DNA of 64,000 nt. Source: Rouxiella silvae (GTDB taxonomy: Bacteria > Pseudomonadota > Gammaproteobacteria > Enterobacterales > Enterobacteriaceae). The first letter of the stretch is position 1; each line of letters opens with the position of its first letter. The notes under the pieces were generated by a model. The model was not told the origin of the DNA and did not search any database. It saw only the letters and a program-made list of their open reading frames with translations. The position numbers and the translations under genes were made by a program. The stretch spans positions 1-64,000 of the forward strand of contig NZ_MRWD01000018.1 in the NCBI RefSeq assembly GCF_002093625.1. Reading direction: 5' to 3'. Below, one piece after another: positions 1 through 9,180 of this stretch.

Positions 1-319
1 TAAAAGATGAGCTTATGAGTTTGCTGCGCAATTCTCGATCAGAGTAACACATCAATTCTTATGAAAAGTTCTTGGGTAAATGGAAAATTTACAATGAAAG
101 AAAAAGCGGGGTTGTTTCGGTATGTCTCGTAAAAAAAGCCATGTTGCACAGAACCCAATTTGTTGAGGAAGAAACTGCTCAACAAATTGAATTAATGAGA
201 TAAAATCGGTTGGTGTTTTTTCTAGAATAAAACGGAACAGGGGAAAATCGTCATACAAGAAGGAAAATACACCGCCCGGGGGTTGCCAGACGGTGGGAGT
301 TAGCTATCGTTATTCAAGT
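1..319. other. Left flank, no assignable gene
   Basis: This AT-rich stretch lies downstream of thyA. A 68-codon open frame on the minus strand (52-258) has no recognisable domain, no clear ribosome binding site and a composition typical of chance AT-rich frames, so it is not called. A short inverted repeat CACCG/CGGTG (270-274 and 291-295) is followed on the minus strand by TATTTTCC and could be a weak thyA terminator. Nothing else is evident. Confidence 0.4.
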
Positions 320-1114
320 CTAGATTGCAACCGGAGCCTTGATAGCAGGATGAGGGTCATAACCTTCGATTTCGAAATCTTCAAAATTATAATCAAACAA
401 AGAGGCAGGTTTGCGTTTGATGATCAATTTTGGCAAGGCGCGAGGTTCACGACCGAGTTGCAGATGAGTCTGTTCCATGTGATTGCTATAAAGGTGAGTA
501 TCCCCCCCCGTCCAGACAAAATCACCCACTTCGAGATCACACTGCTGGGCCATCATATGGACCAGCAGGGCGTAGCTGGCAATATTGAACGGTAAACCGA
601 GGAATACGTCACATGAGCGCTGATACAGCTGACAAGAAAGCTTGCCGTCTGCGACATAAAACTGGAAGAAAGCGTGGCAAGGCGCCAACGCCATCTGATC
701 AAGTTCGCCCACGTTCCAGGCAGAAACAATAATACGTCGTGAATTAGGATCCTGCTTGAGCTGGTTTACAACGTTGGCAAGCTGATCGATCTGCTTGCCG
801 TCGGGAGCACCCCATGCGCGCCACTGCTTACCATAAACAGGGCCAAGGGAGCCGTTTTCATCGGCCCATTCGTCCCAAATGGTGACTTTGTTATCACGCA
901 GATAATCAATATTGGTTTCACCTTTCAGGAACCATAACAGTTCGTGAATGATAGAACGTAAATGGCAGCGCTTGGTGGTCACCAGCGGAAAACCTTCTTG
1001 CAGATTGAAACGCATCTGATGGCCAAAAATCGACAATGTCCCTGTACCGGTACGGTCGGCTTTAGGTGTGCCTTCATCAAGCACTCGCTGCATTAATTCC
1101 AGATACTGTTTCAT
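320..1114 (-). CDS. thyA: Thymidylate synthase
   Basis: Converts dUMP to dTMP using 5,10-methylene-tetrahydrofolate, the only de novo route to thymidylate, in the cytoplasm. The 264-residue length equals that of the E. coli enzyme. The catalytic nucleophile is Cys146 in [10 protein letters not shown], and the phosphate- and substrate-binding segments RTGTGT (21-26) and [18 protein letters not shown] are intact. The start codon lies only six bases after the lgt stop, so the gene is co-transcribed with lgt as in E. coli. Nothing unusual is seen. Confidence 0.98.
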   Translation of the reverse strand: MKQYLELMQRVLDEGTPKADRTGTGTLSIFGHQMRFNLQEGFPLVTTKRCHLRSIIHELLWFLKGETNIDYLRDNKVTIWDEWADENGSLGPVYGKQWRAWGAPDGKQIDQLANVVNQLKQDPNSRRIIVSAWNVGELDQMALAPCHAFFQFYVADGKLSCQLYQRSCDVFLGLPFNIASYALLVHMMAQQCDLEVGDFVWTGGDTHLYSNHMEQTHLQLGREPRALPKLIIKRKPASLFDYNFEDFEIEGYDPHPAIKAPVAI

Positions 1115-1120
1115 ATTACC

Positions 1121-1990
1121 TCAAGACAATTGTTTCTGCGGACGACGATAGGCCCAGATGACCATAATGATACCAAAGACAATCATCGGAATGGAGAGAA
1201 TCTGCCCCATGCTGATCACACCGTCGAATAAACCAAGTTGAGCATCGGGCTGACGGAAGTGCTCAACGATGATTCGGAAGGCACCGTAGAAAATAAGGAA
1301 CAAACCGGAGACGCTGCCCATCGGACGCGGCTTACGAATGAACAGGTTGAGGATGATAAACAGCACTACGCCCTCAAGCAGCAGTTCATAAATTTGCGAC
1401 GGGTGACGCGGCAATACACCGTATTGATTCAGCAGCGGCTGCAAACTAGGATTAGCCGCGGCAATAGCGACGTCTTCATCATGTGAACCCGGGAAAAGCA
1501 TAGCCCAAGGTACATCGGTAGTGACTCGGCCCCAAAGCTCGCCGTTGATGAAGTTACCCAGACGACCCGCACCGAGTCCAAAAGGGATCAGTGGTGCAAT
1601 AAAGTCGGAAACCTGGAAGAAAGTGCGCTTGGTTCTGCGAGCAAACCACAGCATGACTACGATTACGCCAATCAAACCGCCGTGGAACGACATGCCGCCA
1701 TCCCAAACTTTAAACAGATACAGTGGGTTATCAAGGAAAAGAGGCAGATTGTAGAACAGCACGTAACCTACACGTCCGCCGATAAAGACGCCAAGGAAGC
1801 CGGCATAAAGTAGATTTTCAACTTCTTCCTTTTTCCAGCCACTGCCCGGTTTGTTAGCACGACGGACGGCAAGCCACATGGCAAATACAAAACCCACGAG
1901 GTACATCAAGCCGTACCAGTGAAGTGAAACCGGTCCGAGTGAGAAAATCACTGGATCAAACTTGGGAAACGCCAGATAGCTGTTACTCAT
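1121..1990 (-). CDS. lgt: Phosphatidylglycerol:prolipoprotein diacylglyceryl transferase
   Basis: Inner-membrane enzyme that transfers diacylglyceryl from phosphatidylglycerol to the lipobox cysteine of prolipoproteins, the first step of lipoprotein maturation. The 289-residue protein has about seven membrane segments. The family residues are at their standard positions: Tyr26 in HWYG, His103 in SFHGGLIG, and the signature [14 protein letters not shown] with Arg143, Asn146 and Glu151. It is directly upstream of thyA and is separated from ptsP by a strong terminator, so lgt-thyA is probably its own transcription unit here. Confidence 0.98.
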   Translation of the reverse strand: MSNSYLAFPKFDPVIFSLGPVSLHWYGLMYLVGFVFAMWLAVRRANKPGSGWKKEEVENLLYAGFLGVFIGGRVGYVLFYNLPLFLDNPLYLFKVWDGGMSFHGGLIGVIVVMLWFARRTKRTFFQVSDFIAPLIPFGLGAGRLGNFINGELWGRVTTDVPWAMLFPGSHDEDVAIAAANPSLQPLLNQYGVLPRHPSQIYELLLEGVVLFIILNLFIRKPRPMGSVSGLFLIFYGAFRIIVEHFRQPDAQLGLFDGVISMGQILSIPMIVFGIIMVIWAYRRPQKQLS

Positions 1991-2173
1991 CTATCACCAC
2001 AAATTGATTGTTGTTGTGGGCCAAAAGCTTAATTTAATCAGAATTATATCCTAAGTAATTGAAGTTGAAGCTTCAACGACATCGGATGTAAAAATGAAGG
2101 GCTCAAGGCCAGAGGAGCAAATGATAGCATAAGAGAGAAGAAGTCTGGTTCAACAGCGCTGGAAAAGAACTGT
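1991..2173. promoter_or_regulatory. lgt upstream region with a 14-bp palindrome
   Basis: Between the lgt start and the ptsP terminator. It contains the perfect palindrome GTTGAAGCTTCAAC (2064-2077) preceded by TATATCCTAAGTAATTGAAG, which resembles the short dispersed repeat family (ATACCCxAAxTAATTCGAGTTG type) that I recall from enterobacterial intergenic regions. An lgt promoter must lie here if the terminator at 2174-2225 is efficient. The repeat assignment is tentative. Confidence 0.35.
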
Positions 2174-2225
2174 AAAAAAAAGTCTCGTTATTTTGTAACT
2201 CTCTAGCAAAACGAGACTTTTTTTG
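2174..2225. terminator. Bidirectional rho-independent terminator after ptsP
   Basis: Inverted arms AAAAGTCTCGTT and AACGAGACTTTT enclose a loop of about 20 bases, with A-runs on one side and T-runs on the other, so it works in both orientations. It lies 24 bases beyond the ptsP stop and isolates the rppH-ptsP transcript from lgt-thyA. Confidence 0.85.
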
Positions 2226-2248
2226 TTCAAAAAACAACCAACCTACCG

Positions 2249-4495
2249 TTACTTACCGCCGCGGATAAGTCCGCCCAAGCCACGGCGTTCCATAAAGGCC
2301 GCCGTCATATGGCGCACTTCTGCAGTAAACTGCGCCTTCAGCACGCGGTGTGCCAGCTCCTGCGCATCGGCAATATCAATTTGGCGCAGCAAGAACTTCA
2401 CTCTGGCGACACTGCGTCCGTTCATACTGATATTACGAAAGCCCAAGCCGACCAGTAAAAGTGCGCCCATTGGATCACCCGCCATTTCACCGCACAGGCT
2501 AACATCGATACCCGCTGCTGTACTTTCGACAACAATTTGATTCAGAACACGTAGCATCGCGGGATGTAGGCTGTCATAGAGCCCCGCAACGCGAGTATTA
2601 TTGCGGTCAACCGCCAATAAGTATTGCGTCAGGTCATTGGTACCGACGGAGATAAAATCGACTCGGCCAGCAAGCTCAGGCAGCATAAATACCATCGACG
2701 GTACTTCAATCATCACGCCAATACGCGGTTTCGGCTGCGCGTAACCTAACGCTTCTTCCACTTCACGTCCGGCGCGATCGATTAATCGGCGCGCTTCATC
2801 AATTTCTTCGAGACTGGTGATCATCGGCAATAAAATACCCAGATTACCGGTCGCGGCATTGGCGCGCAGCATAGCCCTAACCTGGATAAGGAAGATCTCT
2901 GGCTGATCGAGCGTAATGCGAATTCCGCGCCAGCCCAAACAAGGATTTTCTTCGCTGATTGGCATGTAGGGAAGCTGCTTATCAGAGCCAATGTCCAGAG
3001 TACGCAAAGTAACCGGCTTGGCTGGGAACAGCTGCAGCATGCCCTGATACTGCGCAACTTGCTCTTCTTCAGAAGGAAAACCGCTTTGCAGCATAAAAGG
3101 AATTTCAGTGCGATAGAGACCAATCCCGTCCACTCTGCCGCCAAACAGTTTTTCATGGTCAGCGCTAAGGCCGGCATTGAGCATCACCTGTACCCGCTCA
3201 CCGCTTTGCATTTTAGCCGGTTGTTCTACATCACTTTCAGCGCGCTCACTCAGCTCCATCTCTTCGCTGATCAAGCGGCGATATTCATTAACCAGTACAG
3301 GTTCGGGATCGATTAACAGCTCACCGCGATAGCCATCGACAATCAGTTGCCGCTGGTTGAGCAGCGACGGCTGAATGTCTGCCCCCATAACCGTGGGTAC
3401 GCCCATCGCACGAACAAGGATCGCCGCATGAGAGTTGGCGGCACCGTCGCGAACCACTACGCCCTTAAGGCGCTCCTGTGGAACTTCAGCCAGCAGCGTC
3501 GCAGTGAGCTCGTCGGCAACCAGAATAAAGTTTTCAGGCCACTGCGTGTCACCTTGGGCAGTGTCATCAAGATGAAACACCAGTCGCTGCCCAAGTGCAC
3601 GCAAGTCGCTGCCCCGCTCTCGCAGGTAAGTATCTTGCAAGCTGGCAAACTGGGCTGCGAATTTCTCGACCACCTTTTTTACTGCCCACTCGGCTACTGC
3701 ACCCTGATCGACTTCAATAAATAATTCGCGCTTGAGCCTGGCATCGTTTAACAGATGAGAATAGAGATCGAAAATTGCGGCGCTTTCTTTCTGCGCACTG
3801 GCGGTAAAACGCTTACTGAACCGGCGAAACTCTGCCCCCGCGTCTTCTAGCGCGCGGGTTAAACGCTCGCGCTCGCGGACGGGGTCAAGCGTTGACGCCA
3901 TGTAAACATTGTCTAGAGAAGGTTGGCTACTGTCCTGCCAGCCGGTCCCGATAGCCACGCCGGGCGATGCGGCCAGCGCTTTGACCCGAGTCTGACGGAA
4001 TCGCCCATAAAGGACGTTAAGCTGGGCCTGTGAAAGGATCGCCGCCATTTGCGTGGCCAGCGTGACCATGAAGGACTCTTCACTTTCATCAAACTGACGA
4101 TGTTCACGCTGCTGAATAACCAGCACGCCCAACAGCTGGCGTCGATGGATAACCGGCACCCCAAGGAAAGAACGGAATAAATCTTCTTTAACCTGAGGAA
4201 TATATTTAAAACTGGGATGGCTTTGTGCATCAGCGAGGTTGATGGGTTCTGCCAGACGGCCTACTAGTCCGACAATCCCTTCATCAAATGCGAGTGCAAT
4301 AGTTCGCCCGCGAGGCTTTTTCAAGCCTCGCGTAGCCATCAGGTAGTAACAACGACGATCGTTATCAGCGAGATAAATCGAACACACTTCCGTGTCCATC
4401 GCCTGACAGGTTTCATTAACTAAAACATCCAGCGCATCATTCAGGCTGGACGCCATGGCTACCTTTTCAACTATTTCTCGCAACCGCGTAAGCAT
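2249..4495 (-). CDS. ptsP: PTS-Ntr enzyme I (phosphoenolpyruvate-protein phosphotransferase PtsP)
   Basis: First phosphotransferase of the nitrogen PTS: it takes phosphate from PEP and passes it to NPr (PtsO) and then to EIIA-Ntr, linking nitrogen and potassium physiology to regulation. The 748 residues comprise an N-terminal GAF sensor domain (about 1-160), the PEP-utilising mobile domain with phospho-acceptor His356 in GAANSHAAIL, and the C-terminal PEP-binding TIM barrel ending with ISVGTNDLTQYLLAVDRNN and SLCGEMAGDP. The start lies 11 bases after the rppH stop, so rppH-ptsP form an operon, as in E. coli. Confidence 0.98.
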   Translation of the reverse strand: MLTRLREIVEKVAMASSLNDALDVLVNETCQAMDTEVCSIYLADNDRRCYYLMATRGLKKPRGRTIALAFDEGIVGLVGRLAEPINLADAQSHPSFKYIPQVKEDLFRSFLGVPVIHRRQLLGVLVIQQREHRQFDESEESFMVTLATQMAAILSQAQLNVLYGRFRQTRVKALAASPGVAIGTGWQDSSQPSLDNVYMASTLDPVRERERLTRALEDAGAEFRRFSKRFTASAQKESAAIFDLYSHLLNDARLKRELFIEVDQGAVAEWAVKKVVEKFAAQFASLQDTYLRERGSDLRALGQRLVFHLDDTAQGDTQWPENFILVADELTATLLAEVPQERLKGVVVRDGAANSHAAILVRAMGVPTVMGADIQPSLLNQRQLIVDGYRGELLIDPEPVLVNEYRRLISEEMELSERAESDVEQPAKMQSGERVQVMLNAGLSADHEKLFGGRVDGIGLYRTEIPFMLQSGFPSEEEQVAQYQGMLQLFPAKPVTLRTLDIGSDKQLPYMPISEENPCLGWRGIRITLDQPEIFLIQVRAMLRANAATGNLGILLPMITSLEEIDEARRLIDRAGREVEEALGYAQPKPRIGVMIEVPSMVFMLPELAGRVDFISVGTNDLTQYLLAVDRNNTRVAGLYDSLHPAMLRVLNQIVVESTAAGIDVSLCGEMAGDPMGALLLVGLGFRNISMNGRSVARVKFLLRQIDIADAQELAHRVLKAQFTAEVRHMTAAFMERRGLGGLIRGGK

Positions 4496-4506
4496 TTCTT
4501 CGTGAC

Positions 4507-5034
4507 TTAGCCTCTTTTTCGACGATAAGCGGGAGTTGTGCGGTTAATTGGCACTTCCTGCATTGGCATCACCGTTGTGGAAAACTCTTTCATCACCCGG
4601 CGATATACGTCACGTTTAAATGATACAACTTGACGTACCGGATACCAAAAACTCACCCAGCGCCACCCGTCAAACTCGGGCGTGCTGCTGCGTTGCATAT
4701 TGATGTCTGCATCATTACACATGAGTTGTAACAGGAACCATTTTTGCTTTTGGCCGATACAGACCGGCTTTGTGTCCCAACGCACCAAACGTTTTGGCAA
4801 TTTATAACGTAACCAGTTGCGGGTCGAAGCCAGAATACGAACGTCTTTTCTACTTAGTCCCACTTCTTCAAACAGTTCACGATACATGGCTTGCTCAGCC
4901 GTTTCTCCGGGGTTAATGCCTCCCTGTGGAAACTGCCATGAGTGCTGTCCATACCGACGGGCCCACAACACTTGCCCCTGCTTGTCACAGATTACGATAC
5001 CAACATTCGGGCGGTAGCCATCATCATCGATCAC
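4507..5034 (-). CDS. rppH: RNA pyrophosphohydrolase
   Basis: Nudix hydrolase that removes pyrophosphate from the 5' end of triphosphorylated (or NpN-capped) mRNA and so triggers RNase E-dependent decay. The 175 residues match the family length. The Nudix box [20 protein letters not shown] (residues about 37-56, followed by VGL) is complete with its metal-binding glutamates. A basic C-terminal tail (RRKRG) follows, as in E. coli. First gene of rppH-ptsP; its promoter must lie in the long upstream region shared with mutH. Confidence 0.97.
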   Translation of the reverse strand: MIDDDGYRPNVGIVICDKQGQVLWARRYGQHSWQFPQGGINPGETAEQAMYRELFEEVGLSRKDVRILASTRNWLRYKLPKRLVRWDTKPVCIGQKQKWFLLQLMCNDADINMQRSSTPEFDGWRWVSFWYPVRQVVSFKRDVYRRVMKEFSTTVMPMQEVPINRTTPAYRRKRG

Positions 5035-5159
5035 CGGACTACCTCGATAAGCTTAAAATGCATAGATAGTCTGATTGTTTCATACTACCAACAGGCGGTA
5101 AACCACTGGTTATCACTCTGTTCAAATGGGCAAAAGCGGGATAACTTTCGCAAAACATC

Positions 5160-5540
5160 GAAGTTATAAACAGCCAGCGCGGCATTTAAGGAATTTTATT
5201 CACTTTTTCTGTGGATAGATATGTGAAGAACATAAGAGTAAGAGGGGTAAAACTAATTTCGACCTGACGATCAGTTGCGAAAAAATTAAAATTAATCACA
5301 TTAAAAACATGAAGTTACAATGATATCCACCGGTTTAAAACAGACCTTAACCTCAGACTTTACTCCCCAAGATCCTAAACTGGCGAAAGATCGCACAATG
5401 TTGATTTTATCCACAGATAATTAACTAAATCAGGTTACATATGGGACAAAACCTCATAAAAACCCCCTCGTCAAGCCTGTAAATGGAAACAGTGCTACCC
5501 AATACTGTGGGTTATCCCACAAATCTGTGGATAACTAGGG
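5160..5540. promoter_or_regulatory. DnaA-box cluster, probable DARS2 locus
   Basis: The rppH-mutH intergenic region is about 700 bp long and contains several DnaA boxes: TTATCCACA (5407-5415, perfect), TGTGGATAA (5526-5534, perfect, opposite strand), TGTGGATAG (5210-5218, one mismatch), TTATAAACA (5164-5172, one mismatch) and TGTGGGTTA (5506-5514, two mismatches). In E. coli the DnaA-reactivating sequence DARS2 lies between mutH and rppH (nudH), so position and content agree. IHF and Fis sites could not be assigned with confidence by eye. The region also has to hold the divergent rppH and mutH promoters. Confidence 0.7.
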
Positions 5541-5730
5541 GGGTGATCCTGTTCATTATCTCCGTCAACAGGTGGTCAACTCTTCGAAAGACATTCCATA
5601 ATCTACATAAAGGCGGAAAAAACCTATGGCAAATCATGCTATTATTAAGGTTAATCACAGCGCGCAGATTTAATTTTTTGTGCTCGCCAAGGCGTGTACG
5701 ATTTTTAACCAAAAAGACTGAGACTTTTTT

Positions 5731-6417
5731 ATGTCGATCCCCCTACCCGCCCTTCAACCTCCACAAGATGAACACGCTTTACTTTTTCGCGCTCAGTCGC
5801 TGGCAGGATACACGTTAGGAGAATTAGCCGAGCGGGCAAGCCTGGCTATTCCTCCGGATCTAAAACGTGAGAAAGGTTGGGTCGGTATGCTGCTTGAAGT
5901 GTATCTTGGCGCCAGTGCCGGGAGTAAACCCGAGCAAGACTTTCCTGAGATAGGCGTTGAGCTGAAAACCATCCCTGTTGACAACACCGGTAAACCGCTT
6001 GAAACCACCTTTGTGTGCGTTGCGCCATTAACCGGTAACAGCGGCGTCACCTGGCAGAGCAGTCACGTTAAACACAAGCTGACACGCGTGCTGTGGATAC
6101 CGGTTGAAGGTGAAAGACAAATTCCCTTATCTGTTCGCCGAGTGGGTACGCCACTGCTGTGGAGCCCTTCCGTTGAGGAGAACGAACAGCTGCGCCAGGA
6201 CTGGGAAGAGTTAATGGATCTTATCGTTCTGGGGAAAGTCGAAAGTATTACTGCACGCCACGGCGAGGTCCTGCAACTGCGCCCGAAAGCAGCAAACAAT
6301 AAGGCGAGAACTGAGGCCATTGGTGAAAAAGGCCAGCCAATCATGACGTTGCCACGCGGTTTCTATTTAAAGAAAAGCTTTACCCGCCAACTGCTCGCCC
6401 GCCACTTCTTGCTTTAA
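5731..6417 (+). CDS. mutH: DNA mismatch repair endonuclease MutH
   Basis: Nicks the unmethylated strand at hemimethylated GATC sites after activation by MutS-MutL, which directs strand-specific mismatch repair. The 228-residue protein has the catalytic triad of the restriction-endonuclease-like fold at Asp70, Glu77 and Lys79 ([12 protein letters not shown]). The chosen ATG begins MSIPLPAL, like other enterobacterial MutH proteins. It implies a Dam-methylating host. The gene appears monocistronic, with a long regulatory region upstream. Confidence 0.97.
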   Translation: MSIPLPALQPPQDEHALLFRAQSLAGYTLGELAERASLAIPPDLKREKGWVGMLLEVYLGASAGSKPEQDFPEIGVELKTIPVDNTGKPLETTFVCVAPLTGNSGVTWQSSHVKHKLTRVLWIPVEGERQIPLSVRRVGTPLLWSPSVEENEQLRQDWEELMDLIVLGKVESITARHGEVLQLRPKAANNKARTEAIGEKGQPIMTLPRGFYLKKSFTRQLLARHFLL

Positions 6418-6519
6418 TCGTTAGCTTCCTCGTTACATTAGTCATTACATTCTGCAAATTGCCATTCTTTGCTAACATTAATGGGCAAGTCTAATCAGAC
6501 CAATTCAAAGGGTTTTACA

Positions 6520-6738
6520 ATGAAAAATTCTTTTAAACTCGTCAGCGCGATAGCGTTGGTATTTACCTTGGCGGGTTGTGCCAGTGATTACGTTATTGCG
6601 ACTAAAGACGGCAACATGATTTTGACCAATGGTAAGCCTGAACTTGATAAAAGTACCGGTTTGCTAAGTTATGAAGACGCTCAGGGCAATGAACGGCAAA
6701 TTAATAATGACCAGGTCACGCAGGTTATGAAACGCTAA
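6520..6738 (+). CDS. ygdR: YgdR/YgdI-family small lipoprotein
   Basis: Small predicted lipoprotein of unknown function (DUF903 family). With the start at 6520 it has 72 residues: signal peptide MKNSFKLVSAIALVFTLAG, lipobox LAGC, then an SH3-like beta domain (YVIATKDGNMILTNGKPELD). The longer frame from 6469 would put 17 hydrophilic residues in front of the signal peptide, so the internal ATG, preceded by AAAGG, is preferred. The gene lies between mutH and tas as in E. coli, but E. coli ygdQ is absent here. Confidence 0.9.
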   Translation: MKNSFKLVSAIALVFTLAGCASDYVIATKDGNMILTNGKPELDKSTGLLSYEDAQGNERQINNDQVTQVMKR

Positions 6739-6791
6739 TACTGACTTCTTGAGCCGTCATGGCATCAAGACTTATGTGACGAGAACGACTC

Positions 6792-6820
6792 CCGGCGGCT
6801 TGCTCCGCCGGTATTTGTAC
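6792..6820 (+). terminator. Hairpin after ygdR
   Basis: The perfect stem CCGGCGG / CCGCCGG with a six-base loop lies about 50 bases after the ygdR stop. It is followed only by TATTTGT, so it is a weak intrinsic terminator or an mRNA-end hairpin. It would face the convergent MFS gene. Confidence 0.5.
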
Positions 6821-6837
6821 TTGGCTTTAGCCAGACG

Positions 6838-8001
6838 TTATGGCAGTTCACCCCTTTTTTTCATGCCAGGCAATGCCACCGCAAGCTCCATTAATGCAAT
6901 AACTGCCAATGCAGAAATAAACCAGAACTTACCGAGTTCAACCAGTATCCATCCCCCTATCGCCGGGAATCCAAATATCCCGATAAAATAGGCAACGACG
7001 AACCACGTTAATGCAGCGTGTCTGTTTTCCTGCGCCGATTCATTTATTGCCCACGTCTGAATAACCGGATAAGCCAGTCCGTAGCCCAGTCCGGTCAGAA
7101 TAGCGGCCGCAATGTGAAACGACGGATGCATCCAGACACCCATTAATGCAATGAGACCCAAGGTCAGGCACGACAGCAGCGTAATTAGGAGTGGCCGACG
7201 CGGGATCACAGATAATCGATTGGCAAGCAGCAGCCTAGATGCCACAACGGTTATGGCATGCACTGCGTAAAAGGTGGCGGCCTTTAACTCGGTTCCTGCC
7301 AAAATAGAACTCTGAAACGACATCATTCCCGAAAATACGCAGCCGCCAAGCCCCACCATAATAATCGGACTTATCGCACTGCTGCGGGCGATCGTTGTGA
7401 TTTTTCTGACCCAAGGCCGCAGTAAAGTTTCCTGCTGGCTGCGAGGTTCTCGCCAACCAAAAGAGAAAAACATTATTGAGGCGACAACACCCAGCAGCCC
7501 AACCCAGACAAAAGCAGTTTGGACAGACGTACTGGCTTGTTCAATCGCAACGTTGAGCAGAATAGGGCTGGCGCAAATCCCTGCCATTTGGAAGGCACTA
7601 AAGCGCGTAAACCAGTTTCCCCGCTCTGCGTCAGTGATGCGTTCTGACAGCGCCATCGGCGCGCTGATGTAAAACATGCCCCAACCCAAGCCAATTAGCA
7701 GCGCGGCAAAACGAATAACAACCTTGAGTTCGACATTGACGCAGCCAAACAGGACAAAACCGCCAGACATAGCCAACGCCGCTATCGCCGAAAGTCGCGA
7801 GGCTTCAATTCTACCTGAGAACCAGCCGACCAGAGGCACGCCAATCAGAGTGCCTATCAAAGCAAGCCCCAACGTCTGGCCGGCATCGATATCGCTGCCG
7901 CCCTGCAAGCGAAAAAACGCTGAAATCAGAAAGGTCGCACCGTAACCTCCCGCCATAAACAACGTGCCGAAAAGTAGAAAAAATGCCGACGATGTTCGCA
8001 T
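6838..8001 (-). CDS. MFS transporter of unknown substrate
   Basis: Inner-membrane major facilitator of 387 residues with about 12 hydrophobic segments (for example FFLLFGTLFMAGGYGATFLI at the N terminus) and a basic cytoplasmic loop between helices 2 and 3 (GWFSGRIEASRLS) resembling the family A motif. No substrate-defining motif is recognised; the length and the short loops fit the drug/metabolite exporter type. It begins 25 bases after the stop of the truncated desulfurase-like gene on the same strand, so the two are probably one operon. It replaces the ygdQ region of the E. coli backbone, which suggests acquisition. Confidence 0.85.
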   Translation of the reverse strand: MRTSSAFFLLFGTLFMAGGYGATFLISAFFRLQGGSDIDAGQTLGLALIGTLIGVPLVGWFSGRIEASRLSAIAALAMSGGFVLFGCVNVELKVVIRFAALLIGLGWGMFYISAPMALSERITDAERGNWFTRFSAFQMAGICASPILLNVAIEQASTSVQTAFVWVGLLGVVASIMFFSFGWREPRSQQETLLRPWVRKITTIARSSAISPIIMVGLGGCVFSGMMSFQSSILAGTELKAATFYAVHAITVVASRLLLANRLSVIPRRPLLITLLSCLTLGLIALMGVWMHPSFHIAAAILTGLGYGLAYPVIQTWAINESAQENRHAALTWFVVAYFIGIFGFPAIGGWILVELGKFWFISALAVIALMELAVALPGMKKRGELP

Positions 8002-8026
8002 AGATGAAACTCCATTTTTGATTTAT

Positions 8027-8710
8027 TTAATTGGAAATGGAGTGGGGCACCATCGAACGCAGTTTTTTCACAGCCTCATTCATGCGTAGACATAAATAAC
8101 TCACTTCATCTTCATGATTAAATCTCCCAAATCCAATGCGCACACTAGATTGTGAATTAACGTCATTTACGCCTATTTCTTTTAAAACATGAGAAGGCTT
8201 ATCACTTCTCGATGTACATGCAGAGCCGGAAGATAGCGCTACTTCTGGAATTTCCAATAATAGTGTTCCCGCATCCACACCCAAAAATGAGATATTTAAC
8301 AATCCAGGAACGATATTTTCAGGAATTTTTTCAGTAGAGAGTATATGAACTAAATGTTGCCTTGCAGAATCCTCGTGTATAACTGATATTTCACACAAAG
8401 CTATTTGATGCTTCTCTGAAACTGTTTCGTATAACTCCTGAATGCTATAATGTAAATTATTCAATCGCGGATTACGCTTTTGTGAATTAGTCAGCCCTTC
8501 TGCTAAAAACTGTAAACGGAAGATCCCAAGATGATCAAAAGCTACAGATATTCGTGGCAGATACCCCTCGCTTTCCTGAATTTTTTTAGCACATGATAAA
8601 GCCGCATCGAATGCCATCAATTGACAATCCACTGTCACCTCATTACTTTCATTAAAATAAACTCGCGAGTTTCCCGCAAGAATACTTACCCGTCCCTTAG
8701 GTTGAAACAT
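8027..8710 (-). CDS. Protein with stand-alone cysteine-desulfurase C-terminal domain and unusual N-terminus
   Basis: A 227-residue protein. From about residue 120 it matches the C-terminal small domain of IscS/NifS desulfurases: PGLLNISFLGVDAGTLLLEI, then the catalytic-loop motif ALSSGSACTS with its persulfide cysteine, then PSHVLKEIGVND and SSVRIGFGRF. The PLP-binding large domain with its lysine is absent, so it cannot be a normal desulfurase. Residues 1-115 show a strand-helix pattern (QLMAFDAALSCAKKIQ, RISVAFDHLGI, ELYETVSEKHQIALCEISVI) that could be a degenerate RNase H-like fold; this is a tentative reading. It has a very strong Shine-Dalgarno sequence (GGGAGGAGGGG before the ATG) and lower GC than its neighbours. 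It is probably co-transcribed with the MFS gene. Function unknown; a sulfur-carrier or regulatory role, or a decayed fusion, are all possible. Confidence 0.75.
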   Translation of the reverse strand: MFQPKGRVSILAGNSRVYFNESNEVTVDCQLMAFDAALSCAKKIQESEGYLPRISVAFDHLGIFRLQFLAEGLTNSQKRNPRLNNLHYSIQELYETVSEKHQIALCEISVIHEDSARQHLVHILSTEKIPENIVPGLLNISFLGVDAGTLLLEIPEVALSSGSACTSRSDKPSHVLKEIGVNDVNSQSSVRIGFGRFNHEDEVSYLCLRMNEAVKKLRSMVPHSISN

Positions 8711-9180
8711 ACCCCCTCCTCCCTAAAAGAAAAATCAGTTTATACAAAGCGACATGAAATCACCCAGAGATTATACACCCACACTTTCCAAGATATTTAA
8801 TCACTCGTCACATCAAAAGAAAAAACAATAATTCTAATCGTTATTTAATAAAATACCTTTGAAAAAATAAACATTAAAAAACAAAAAACAAAACTTTTGG
8901 CTAAAGATGAATTACTCACCCTCTATATTAGGAAGAAAATAACAATATGACGACAACGAGTCGATTTATCTTTTTAAGAGCAGTACATACATTGAAAGGT
9001 AGCAAAACGGGCGCTTTCCTGCTTTGCTCTTCCCCCTCTGGCATCGCTTGTATATAGTCAATACTGCGTGGCTGCTGCGATACGCGTTTTTTTGGCTATA
9101 ACAAAGCAGGCCCCTGTCTATAGCGGGGCACAACATTGAAGCGCCAGCCAGACATTCTCAGACACTAAGGAAGACAGGCA
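8711..9180. other. AT-rich intergenic region upstream of tas
   Basis: No gene is seen. The left half (8720-8960) is markedly AT-rich and holds the promoter of the minus-strand desulfurase-like gene. The right half contains a hairpin GCCCC/GGGGC (about 9109-9128) without a T-run and must hold the tas promoter. The base composition differs from the flanking backbone and fits the edge of an acquired segment. Confidence 0.45.

Noticed and set aside
52-258. 68-codon minus-strand frame at the left edge
   Set aside because: AT-rich, no ribosome binding site, no recognisable domain; such frames arise by chance in AT-rich DNA.
5160-5540. DnaA boxes as a replication origin
   Set aside because: No AT-rich unwinding repeats with GATC clusters or gidA/mnmG-mioC context; the rppH-mutH position fits DARS2 far better.
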